NCBI GenBank assembly: GCA_004764695.1
Contig: CM015708.1
Location: 124,001-188,000 of the forward strand
Reading direction: 5' to 3'
DNA length: 64,000 nucleotides
Source: Schizochytrium sp. TIO01
Lineage: Eukaryota; Sar; Bigyra; Thraustochytrida; Thraustochytriidae
In this document: one piece after another, positions 10,618 to 18,328 of the stretch
How positions within the stretch are numbered: the stretch's first letter is position 1
How the letters are laid out: each line of letters starts with the position of its first letter
Notes under the pieces: model-generated
What the model was told of the DNA's origin: nothing
Seen by the model: the letters and a program-made list of their open reading frames with translations, nothing else
The model's database searches: none
Position numbers and translations under genes: made by a program

Positions 10618-10843
10618 GGCTGTCGCTCTGTCGCTCTGTCGCTCTGTTGCTCTGTTGCTCTGTTGCTCTGCCGCTCTGTCGCTCTGTTGCTCTGCCGCTC
10701 TGTTGCTCTGTTGCTCTGTTGCTCTGCCGCTCTGTCGCTCTGTCGCTCTGCCGCTCTGTTGCTCTGTCGCTCTGTCGCTCTGTCGCTCTGTCGCTCTGCC
10801 GCTCTGTTGCTCTGTCGCTCTGTCGCTCTGTCGCTCTGCTTTT
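10618..10843. repeat. 8-bp minisatellite (CTCTGTCG variants)
   Basis: About 28 tandem copies of CTCTG(T/C)(C/T)G, mainly CTCTGTCG, CTCTGTTG and CTCTGCCG. Because the unit is 8 bp, all three frames on each strand stay open and give artificial Leu/Cys/Ser-rich or Arg/Gln/Ala-rich peptides. It lies about 110 bp upstream of the ATG at 10953, so it could influence that promoter. Confidence 0.95.
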
Positions 10844-10952
10844 TTATCTGTAGGGTTCTGCCTTTTGTGTTCCTGGCACCGTTTGTTTTTCTCATATTCG
10901 TTCTTTTTTTGAGTTGTTGTTTGACTGGCTCGAATCACCCAAGAAGCTCACA

Positions 10953-12971
10953 ATGGCCACACGAAGATCACGAAGAGTACAAAACGAAAACCTTGGTAAT
11001 GAAGAGTTAGAAAAACAAAAAAAAGAGTTTGAACTTGAGAAAAAGCAACTTGATGCATCAAGCAATAAAATGATTCGCGATTTGAAGATTCAGATTACAG
11101 AAAAAGACAAGCTAAATGAAATTATAGTATTATACAAAAAGGTAGTCAAGAGCCAGAAGGAACTTTTAGAAAAAAAAATAAAAAAGACTCAAATTGATCT
11201 AATGCAAAATGAATGCAAGAAAGCATTAGAAGATGCAAAAAAGAATAGTAGTTATTCCCAGCAATCAAGAGACGCTCTTGAAAATTGTATGACCAATTTA
11301 AATAAATCAAATGTACAGGCGAGAACGGCACAGAGAGCTGTTGAAAAAGCTGAGGAGGCATATACAACAGCTGAGAAAAAATTTCGTATTGAAAAAAAAA
11401 AGGTTTTGGAAACACCAAAGCAAACACCAAATAATAAAGAGATGACAAGCAACAATACTATCAATACTGCCGGCAGTGATGCTAACAACAATACTAGCAA
11501 TACTGCCGACAGTGATGCTAACAACAATACTAGCAATACTGCCGACAGTGATGCTAACAACAATACTGCCGACAGTGATGCTAACAACAATACTGCCGAC
11601 AGTGATGCTAACAACAATACTGCCGACAGTGATGCTAACAACAATACTAGCAATACTGGTGATGCTAACAACAATACTAGCAATACTGGTGATGATAACA
11701 ACAATACTAGCAATACTGGTGATGATAACAACAATACTAGCAATACTGGTGATGCTAACAACAATACTAGCAATACTGCCGACAGTGATGCTAACAACAA
11801 TACTAGCAATACTGTCGAAAGCGATAGCGATAGCGATAGCGATAGCGGTAGCGATAGCGGTAGCGATAGCGGTAGCGGTAGCAAAAAAAAACAGGGTAAA
11901 AAGCGGAAACTTGATAGATTTTCATCAGAATCAATGGAAAAAAGTCGACAACGAACAGCAACAACATACGACAATGAACCTATATTGAACGTTGGTTCTT
12001 CGCTCGTTCACAATCAAACTGTATCCAGCTTAAACTCTCTGGAAGAATCAGGCGAACTGACTAGTCTCGATCAACTGAAGGATTGGATCATACAGAAAAC
12101 AGATAAACTGACTTTGTGTCTCTTACATGGACCAGTCTTGAAAGCAATTCTTTATGATGAGACTCTTTACAATTTATACAATGTGGGTCTAACTCTGGAA
12201 AAAAGAAAGACCGTCTCCGTGGCTCAATTGTTCTATGTGCTTGTCGAATCTTGGCCATTTGTTTTTAAAATTGCCGAACAGGACAACATAATCAGTGAGA
12301 AAATATCAAAGTTGAACTTTGAAATGAGATTCGAAGCTCTTTGGGAAATCTGCTTGTTTAACAAGAAAGCCGGTTGTCTCGAATACTTCAAACGCTTGGA
12401 ACAATCAAGCGATTGTCAAGTTGATGAAGAAGATGATCAATCTCTCACACCCACGTCTGATGATCTTGACAACTGCATCCATCAGAGACTTGAGCACAAG
12501 TATAACATTTTTAAAGCCACGTTCACCGAAATGAAAGAAGTAATCACTAACCTGAAAATAGCGCAGAATCAGGTGGTTCACAATTTAGAACGTATGTTCT
12601 TTGGTGACGAGAGTACATATAAACCTCGAATCTTGCGTTTCATGCAAGCATTAAACAAACAAAAAAAATTACGCACAAAGGTTACAAGGGAGCCTGGGCA
12701 TGAGTTCATTGAGCCCTTATCAGTCACTGTTGACAAACGAAAAGCGCTGAATACAAATAAGCAAGTCATTGTCGAACAACTTCTTGAAAAATACAACCAT
12801 ATTTTGTCTGAGGTGACAGGATACACAAAAAAGATGGGACTCCCTATTATATACTCAGAGGAAAAAAATACTTATTATGTTTTACACACAAATCGCAAAC
12901 GCACCTGCTGTATGCACGGCAAAACTACTAAGCCATGCGACGAATGTGAGAGAAGTAATACTACCTACTAA
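10953..12971 (+). CDS. Coiled-coil protein with Asn/Asp repeats and C-terminal zinc-knuckle-like motif
   Basis: 672 residues from the first ATG (an in-frame TTG lies upstream). The start is basic (MATRRSRR). Residues ~15-165 are strongly helical and charged, typical of a coiled coil. A disordered block (~165-310) carries repeats of the type SDANNNTSNTAD and then a Ser/Asp run, with a basic patch KKKQGKKRKLDR that could act as a nuclear signal. The C-terminal ~330 residues look globular. The end has cysteines and a histidine in CCMHGKTTKPCDEC, suggesting a metal site. No family recognised. The low-complexity-plus-folded-end design recurs in several neighbours. Confidence 0.8.
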   Translation: MATRRSRRVQNENLGNEELEKQKKEFELEKKQLDASSNKMIRDLKIQITEKDKLNEIIVLYKKVVKSQKELLEKKIKKTQIDLMQNECKKALEDAKKNSSYSQQSRDALENCMTNLNKSNVQARTAQRAVEKAEEAYTTAEKKFRIEKKKVLETPKQTPNNKEMTSNNTINTAGSDANNNTSNTADSDANNNTSNTADSDANNNTADSDANNNTADSDANNNTADSDANNNTSNTGDANNNTSNTGDDNNNTSNTGDDNNNTSNTGDANNNTSNTADSDANNNTSNTVESDSDSDSDSGSDSGSDSGSGSKKKQGKKRKLDRFSSESMEKSRQRTATTYDNEPILNVGSSLVHNQTVSSLNSLEESGELTSLDQLKDWIIQKTDKLTLCLLHGPVLKAILYDETLYNLYNVGLTLEKRKTVSVAQLFYVLVESWPFVFKIAEQDNIISEKISKLNFEMRFEALWEICLFNKKAGCLEYFKRLEQSSDCQVDEEDDQSLTPTSDDLDNCIHQRLEHKYNIFKATFTEMKEVITNLKIAQNQVVHNLERMFFGDESTYKPRILRFMQALNKQKKLRTKVTREPGHEFIEPLSVTVDKRKALNTNKQVIVEQLLEKYNHILSEVTGYTKKMGLPIIYSEEKNTYYVLHTNRKRTCCMHGKTTKPCDECERSNTTY

Positions 12972-13082
12972 CAAATAAAAACATCTCAATTTTAATAGTT
13001 TCTATATGATACTTTATAATTTAAAAAAGAAACAACATCAAAATTGTTGTTTTGATCAATCATAAATATAGTAAGAAAAAAA

Positions 13083-13100
13083 AGTGTTTATATAAACACT
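13083..13100. promoter_or_regulatory. Perfect TATA-containing palindrome upstream of 13116
   Basis: AGTGTTTATATAAACACT is an exact 18-bp palindrome centred on TATATA and ending 15 bp before the ATG at 13116. It could be a core promoter element for the viral TBP or a dimeric factor site. A related inverted repeat (CATAGAGTTT-GTATAT-AAACTCTATG) occurs at 50487-50512. Confidence 0.4.
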
Positions 13101-13115
13101 AATACTGATACGCTA

Positions 13116-13760
13116 ATGTCTAGCTTCCATAAAACTATACGCCATGAGGATGGCTTTATTGACCCCCACAGTTTGCCGACAGAAGTTGTGATGATTCTTT
13201 CTGAGACTGTGTTTTATTTTACGCTTTTTATACTGTTGAAAAAAACATTGATCGACCAGCGGCTAATGATGGCTACATTCGACAGGTGTCGTGAGAATCT
13301 ACCACAGCTTTTTGCAATTTATTTTGCTATTTTTACAATTCTTGCTATCCTGATTATGCCTCTACATTCTTATGAATATGTAGATCTCGTTTTTCTTTTC
13401 ACCTTTTTAACTATAGTATGTTATATTGTCTATGAACTATTACGTCTATATAACGAAAGGCAGAATGGCGCTCGAACAAAGCGTTCGGTGGGCTCTGTCA
13501 GGAAAGCTACTCGACAAGGAGGATTAGCTTTCTTATCCAAACAAACGCAGAACGTAGCCTCAAGTACTGTTATATCTGTAAGTGATCCTAAAGCCAACTA
13601 TACAGAGATTAGCAACCAGGCCGCTATCGTGCAATCCCAACTAGGCGATAGATCACACCCGAGCGCTTCACCAAATGTGATCAACTCAAAGCAAGGTCTA
13701 GAGACTAAGCAAATGAGACAAGCTAGTATTACGCAAACTAGCGCTGCGTATAATTTTTAA
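13116..13760 (+). CDS. Three-span membrane protein, unknown
   Basis: 214 residues. Three hydrophobic segments lie at about residues 25-43, 67-86 and 89-108. The C-terminal half (about 110-214) is polar, basic at first (RTKRSVGSVRKATR) and then rich in Ser, Gln and Asn, probably a disordered cytoplasmic tail. The 3' end overlaps the convergent gene 13698-14219 by 63 nt. No family recognised. Confidence 0.7.
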   Translation: MSSFHKTIRHEDGFIDPHSLPTEVVMILSETVFYFTLFILLKKTLIDQRLMMATFDRCRENLPQLFAIYFAIFTILAILIMPLHSYEYVDLVFLFTFLTIVCYIVYELLRLYNERQNGARTKRSVGSVRKATRQGGLAFLSKQTQNVASSTVISVSDPKANYTEISNQAAIVQSQLGDRSHPSASPNVINSKQGLETKQMRQASITQTSAAYNF

Positions 13761-14219
13761 AAATCTTGCAAATAGAGCTGGCGGTTCAGAAGCAGTTTGT
13801 GACAACAATGCTGTGTTGACCGCTTCACGTGTCCGAAGACACCATTGATTTAATTGATGATCTGCTAATTCTAGTTGATAGCAACAGAAGTTCCGAGTTT
13901 GATTTGTTAGTTCAATCGTGATGCATATTTTGATCTCTTGTGTGCTTCCGGCGACACATAAACTTGAGCCAGAATGATTGTATACAAAAAGCTCTGTGGT
14001 AAGGAGTTTCTCTAAATCATGTGCAGCTGATTTAGTTGTAGTTAATAGGATCAGGTAAACTACAAACAATTCAGAGAGAATATCGTTTCGCAGACATTTC
14101 TCATGCTTATCGCGGATATAGCGAATATTGATTGAGGCTAACTGACTAGAACGATTTGCAATTTCCAAGAGCAAACGTTTAAACTCCACAAGACTGGCCC
14201 TATGCCAAGAGTTGTCCAT
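13698..14219 (-). CDS. Hypothetical protein, overlaps convergent gene
   Basis: 173 residues from ATG at 14219. Mixed helical sequence with a hydrophobic stretch near 50-62 (ELFVVYLILLTTT) and several cysteines in the middle. No recognised domain. The unusually long tail-to-tail overlap with 13116-13760 means one of the two C-termini is constrained by the other. It fills an otherwise empty 550-bp interval, which supports it being real. Confidence 0.55.
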   Translation of the reverse strand: MDNSWHRASLVEFKRLLLEIANRSSQLASINIRYIRDKHEKCLRNDILSELFVVYLILLTTTKSAAHDLEKLLTTELFVYNHSGSSLCVAGSTQEIKICITIELTNQTRNFCCYQLELADHQLNQWCLRTREAVNTALLSQTASEPPALFARFLKIIRSASLRNTSLSHLLSL

Positions 14220-14312
14220 TGTTTTCTTTTAAAACACAAAATTATTTTCTTGATTGATTTTGCTGTGTTGTAAGTTTCAAAGAAGGTGAAAATGTTTTGT
14301 ATATTTATTTGT

Positions 14313-16070
14313 TTATGTATAATTTACTTCATCTTCGAGCATTCGCGTGATTCGATCATCGATCATCCTCAACTCTCCTGTACTCTGTTTAGGATTTAAA
14401 TCTTCTTTCAAAAATTCATCCACGTCGTTTAAGATAGTTTCTGTGCATGTCGAATTTCCATCGATAGATTCTGCTTTCAAGCTCTGGTCAAACAACGGCA
14501 GATATGAGCTGTCGTCTTCGTCGCTTTCATTTCCTTCTCTACTGTAAGACCAAATTGCTCCAGAACTGCTTGGCTCCACAGCAGGTGGTGAGGTTGACCA
14601 TTGTTGGTCTGGTGCATCGAGTTGTTCCAAAGCTCCGTCTGGATGGTCTACTACCTTAATAACAGCATTGTCAGCAGCTGCTGAAGCACCTGTACCAAAA
14701 TCTTGCTTTTCATCGTCACTTAAATACTCTTCTTCAGAATCATCGTCGCTTAAATACTCTTCTTCAGAATCATCGTCGCTTGATTCAGCTTCTTGTTTAT
14801 CGTCGCTTAATTCTTCTTCTTGTTCATCGTCGCTTAATTCAGCTTCTTGTTTATCGTCGCTTAATTCTTCTTCTTGTTCATCGTCGCTTAATTCTTCTTC
14901 TTCAACATCAGACTCGCTTGACTCAGCTTCTTGTTCATCGTCGCTTAATTCTTCTTCTTCAACATCAGTCTCGCTTGACTCAGCTTCTTGTTCATCGTCG
15001 CTTAATTCTTCTTCTTCAACATCAGACTCGACTTCGAATTTTTCTTTCTTGCTATCTCTCTCCTTTTCTTGTTCTTCAACATCATCGTCGCTTGATTCTT
15101 CTTCTTCAAAATCATCGTCACTTAAATACTCTTCTTCAGAATCATCGTCGCTTGATTCTTCTTCTTCAACATCAGACTCGACTTCGAATTTTTCTTTCTT
15201 GCTATCTCTCTCCTTTTCTTGTTCTTCTTGCTCTTCTTCAAACTCATCTATTATTTCTTCAAAATCTAGTTCATTGTCGCTATCTTCCTCGTCGCTGTTG
15301 TTTAGTTCTTCGACATCTACTTCAGAATCAGTTGAATCATTTGTAATCTCTTCAAAATCTAGCAAATCAAGCGAATTCTCTGAATCACTTGAATATAGAA
15401 ACTCTTCCGTATTACTAAGATCTTTATCTGGTTCCTCATACATTTGTCCTCGAAAAATACTGCCATCATTGTTAGGAAGTAGAATAGGATTAATTGAATC
15501 ATCAAAGCTAGATCTGAAATCGCCAGCATCACGATCATATCGAATCAAACGCTTTGTCCTGAGCGCATCATGATCAAAAGAAATTCGATTTGAACCTCGA
15601 ATATTAGCAGTTGTACCTAGAGGTTTTTGATCTGACTCGAAAGAATCCTGACTTAACTCGACAAAGGGAATACTGGTTTTGTTTTTTTTAAAAAATTCTT
15701 CAAAGCCTTCCATAATATATGCAATGGTATTGGATCTATAATCTCCTTCATTGAACGTTTTACTCAGTTCGTTATATTTTTTGTCTCTTAGATAAAACAA
15801 TACATATTTAATTTCATTTCTTTCCTGCTCCTCATCTAACAAAGTTTCTACCAATTCGTTTACAAAAAATTTATATAAATCTGTGTCCTGCATTAATTTA
15901 TTTAGCGATTCTGTATATTTTTCTTTCGATTGTTCAAGATCATCATTTTGAAATTTAAACTTGACAGGATTCCCAGAATAAATAATATAATCGGTACAAT
16001 ATAAATAAAAGCACGTGAGAGCACAGCTATATGTATAAATATTAAAAAATGCTATTTCTTGCTCGGCCAT
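14313..16070 (-). CDS. Acidic repeat protein, unknown
   Basis: 585 residues. Residues 1-150 look folded, with a hydrophobic, Cys/Tyr-rich start (FNIYTYSCALTCFYLYC) and helices. Residues ~215-445 are an extreme acidic low-complexity block built of in-frame units such as EEELSDDEQEAESS and SDDDSEEEYL. Two near-identical copies of a segment containing EKERDSKKEKFEVESDVEEE occur. The C-terminal ~100 residues are again less biased. Acidic blocks of this kind can bind histones or basic virion proteins; that is inference. It is divergent from the TBP gene at 16250. Confidence 0.75.
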   Translation of the reverse strand: MAEQEIAFFNIYTYSCALTCFYLYCTDYIIYSGNPVKFKFQNDDLEQSKEKYTESLNKLMQDTDLYKFFVNELVETLLDEEQERNEIKYVLFYLRDKKYNELSKTFNEGDYRSNTIAYIMEGFEEFFKKNKTSIPFVELSQDSFESDQKPLGTTANIRGSNRISFDHDALRTKRLIRYDRDAGDFRSSFDDSINPILLPNNDGSIFRGQMYEEPDKDLSNTEEFLYSSDSENSLDLLDFEEITNDSTDSEVDVEELNNSDEEDSDNELDFEEIIDEFEEEQEEQEKERDSKKEKFEVESDVEEEESSDDDSEEEYLSDDDFEEEESSDDDVEEQEKERDSKKEKFEVESDVEEEELSDDEQEAESSETDVEEEELSDDEQEAESSESDVEEEELSDDEQEEELSDDKQEAELSDDEQEEELSDDKQEAESSDDDSEEEYLSDDDSEEEYLSDDEKQDFGTGASAAADNAVIKVVDHPDGALEQLDAPDQQWSTSPPAVEPSSSGAIWSYSREGNESDEDDSSYLPLFDQSLKAESIDGNSTCTETILNDVDEFLKEDLNPKQSTGELRMIDDRITRMLEDEVNYT

Positions 16071-16230
16071 TGTGGTTCAAATACAATATAAAATGCAAAC
16101 GAACAACTTAGTCTATGCGGTATCTTTACTATGTCTGAAACAAAATACCATATATGTTGTTCGACTAGGATATCAAAAAATAAATAACTTTTTGTTTTTG
16201 TTTGTTTAAATAATTTGTACACACTGACGA

Positions 16231-16243
16231 TTCATATAAGAGC
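16231..16243 (+). promoter_or_regulatory. TATA-like element upstream of the TBP gene
   Basis: TTCATATAAGAGC ends 6 bp before the ATG at 16250. A similar CTCATATAGAAC precedes the ATG at 24735 at similar distance. With two viral TBPs encoded here, a TCATATA(A/G) core element is a reasonable guess, but it is seen at only a few genes. Confidence 0.3.
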
Positions 16244-16249
16244 TTAAGC

Positions 16250-16789
16250 ATGTCGGTAATTTATCAGCGTGTCAATCATGTGATATCTATCCGAATGAAA
16301 GCCAGAAAGTCTCTTTCGACGCTTTCCAGAAAACTTCGAGCAGGTAAGTACTCACCTAAAAAATTCAGCGCAATAACTTTAAAGATACATAAGCCCAAGG
16401 CCACAGTAATCCTATTTAGTACAGGCACAGCGACGATTATGGGATGCAGGTCACGATACGGGGTTTTGAACGTGCTATTGCACCTTAGACGCTTGTTGGG
16501 ATTAGAGTTTGTACATGTGATGTTGACAAACATCGTGACGAAACTGTCTATCAAACATCTGTACAAAAAGATTGACATTGAAAAGTTCAGAAATGCCTTT
16601 CGAGAGCAGTGTTCTTACGACCCATCAGTTTTCCCAAGCTGTACTTACAAAATGCCAGAAAGCTCTATCAAAGTCAATCTATTTGCATCCGGTAAAATAA
16701 TCATTGCGGGCTCTAAAACTCCAGCTGATATCCAAACGACAATTAAATTCATGATGACGAAATTTGACCAGGTCTTCGATAAACTGTAA
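16250..16789 (+). CDS. TATA-box-binding protein homologue
   Basis: 179 residues with both imperfect repeats of the TBP saddle. Repeat 1 has FSAITLKIHKPKATVILF followed by STGTATIMGCRS, matching the TBP pattern FPAVIMRI..PK.T.LIF.SGK...TGAKS. Repeat 2 has DPSVFPSCTYKM, then VNLFASGKIIIAGSKTPADI, matching PELFPGLIYR...LIFVSGKVVLTGAK. The protein is about the size of the conserved TBP core with no long N-terminal extension. It should bind promoter DNA and recruit the viral or host RNA polymerase. It sits divergently from the acidic protein gene. A second, more diverged TBP lies at 47233-47961. Confidence 0.88.
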   Translation: MSVIYQRVNHVISIRMKARKSLSTLSRKLRAGKYSPKKFSAITLKIHKPKATVILFSTGTATIMGCRSRYGVLNVLLHLRRLLGLEFVHVMLTNIVTKLSIKHLYKKIDIEKFRNAFREQCSYDPSVFPSCTYKMPESSIKVNLFASGKIIIAGSKTPADIQTTIKFMMTKFDQVFDKL

Positions 16790-16895
16790 AAATATACATG
16801 AACTACTATTTATTTGTATTTGTTAATAGCAAACTAATCCTGTTTTTTTTTTAACAACCAAAAATAAACTCAAGCTATCAACAAAGCAAGATACT

Positions 16896-18242
16896 ATGAG
16901 TACTAACCTTTATCAAACACCAAAAAAAAAAACTACAGGCCAGAATAATAACCAAAATGTAGAAAATTCAAAACAAAGTGACAATAGTAGGCCGCGCGTT
17001 AATTCATCATTCACCCCAAATGAAGGAATGTTGTCTAATAAAAAAAGTAAAACAACATACAATCAATCAACGATGCCGAGAACAGAACAGGCCAGTCCAA
17101 TGTTCAGGCCCAATACTAGCACCTCGTTTGATTCAAATCAAATTCCACAAACAACTAACACTTCGTTTGATCTATATACAACCCCACAAAGAACGAAGAC
17201 TTCGCCGGAATCACATAAAAGAACAGTACCTAATGCGCCCGTAAAAGCACGTCTCAATTTTAGTTTTGGAAGCAACAATACTAAAAACGTGTCTGGTCGC
17301 CGGAACAGTCTAACAGGCCCTGGATCACGGTTTTCACGTGCGAATTCGGATAGCTCATCGCATGTGTCTGCGACAACGCAGGAAAGCAACACCCCACCAC
17401 CGGCCACACCATTTGAAGATAAGAATGCTACAAATCGCAATGATTCGTTCTCAATAGGCCAAAGAAACAGACCACGTACAAACACAGATGAACATCAGCA
17501 AACCGAGCCAGTTGAGGCAAGTCTTAAAGATCCATTACTCTCAGAGCCAATTGAATATCCACGAGGCAATAACAGGGCTTACTTGTCATCCATTGAAGGT
17601 GATATAGATAGCTGGGGCGAAAGCGAAAACCCTGACCATAATGCAAGCTCAGCAGGCCTATTTAAAGTTGATATTAGTCAAGCTTCTGCACATTCAGCAG
17701 ATCGACCGATTTCTAAAGCTATTGTGACATACGTACTTGAAAGATATGTCGATATTGATACAGATGTTCGATTTGTAAAGTTAGTCGCTGGTGCGCTTCC
17801 AGGAACAAAGTCGTTCTTAGATCTGATTGATGTTAAAGACGAGAAAGACGGATCCATACGCTTAACCGATTCAAGAGATAAACTTCGTGTAAAACTTTAC
17901 TATGACTATAAAGAACAGCTGAGCTATGCCTGGACGAGAGCACTTTCAAAGGTCAAAGAGCTTATTGATCCCAAATTTGCCAACACAAAGCCTTGGAATA
18001 AAGCAGAAACCCTTTTCCAACACGCTGCAAGCAAGTCCGAAAAATTCATGATCTGTCTTGTCCAATTGGTCGCCTTTTATTATACAACAAGAGGGGCTGC
18101 ATCAGCTCCTCGGTACAAATCTCATCATATGATAAATGAGCGCAGGGACGAACTTAATAATATCATCAAATCACTTCTTCGCGAGCTACATAAAACATTT
18201 CATGTCGTTCATCCTGATATTGCTTATAAATTTCTATTTTAA
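16896..18242 (+). CDS. Disordered protein with C-terminal helical domain, unknown
   Basis: 448 residues. Residues 1-~260 are disordered: Asn/Ser/Thr/Pro-rich, with recurring motifs such as TPQ(R/K)TKTSP, TSFDSNQIPQTT and TSFDLYTTPQRT. From ~270 a folded helical domain begins (ISKAIVTYVLERYVDIDTDVRF) and runs to the end. Its last part (YKEQLSYAWTRALSKVKELI then FMICLVQLVAFYYTT) has a loose resemblance to the C-terminal domain of the protein at 47992-50082. Many Ser/Thr-Pro sites suggest phosphorylation. A tegument- or matrix-like role is possible but unproven. Confidence 0.75.
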   Translation: MSTNLYQTPKKKTTGQNNNQNVENSKQSDNSRPRVNSSFTPNEGMLSNKKSKTTYNQSTMPRTEQASPMFRPNTSTSFDSNQIPQTTNTSFDLYTTPQRTKTSPESHKRTVPNAPVKARLNFSFGSNNTKNVSGRRNSLTGPGSRFSRANSDSSSHVSATTQESNTPPPATPFEDKNATNRNDSFSIGQRNRPRTNTDEHQQTEPVEASLKDPLLSEPIEYPRGNNRAYLSSIEGDIDSWGESENPDHNASSAGLFKVDISQASAHSADRPISKAIVTYVLERYVDIDTDVRFVKLVAGALPGTKSFLDLIDVKDEKDGSIRLTDSRDKLRVKLYYDYKEQLSYAWTRALSKVKELIDPKFANTKPWNKAETLFQHAASKSEKFMICLVQLVAFYYTTRGAASAPRYKSHHMINERRDELNNIIKSLLRELHKTFHVVHPDIAYKFLF

Positions 18243-18328
18243 AAATAAAATATATATAGGAATTCGCTTGTCTTATAAAACAGTGGATATTAATTAAGTC
18301 TCTAATTTTAGCGTGTTCTGAACACACG

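Noticed and set aside
10485-11010. Several open frames on both strands over the 8-bp minisatellite
   Set aside because: The 8-bp unit keeps all frames open and yields periodic low-complexity peptides; no non-repeat domain supports them.
11252-11988. Long opposite-strand and alternate-frame Leu/Val/Thr-rich frames
   Set aside because: They mirror the in-frame repeats of the gene at 10953-12971.
14668-15573. Ser-rich frame opposite the acidic repeat gene
   Set aside because: Product of GAA/GAT-type repeats read on the other strand; the acidic frame has folded ends and a good ATG.
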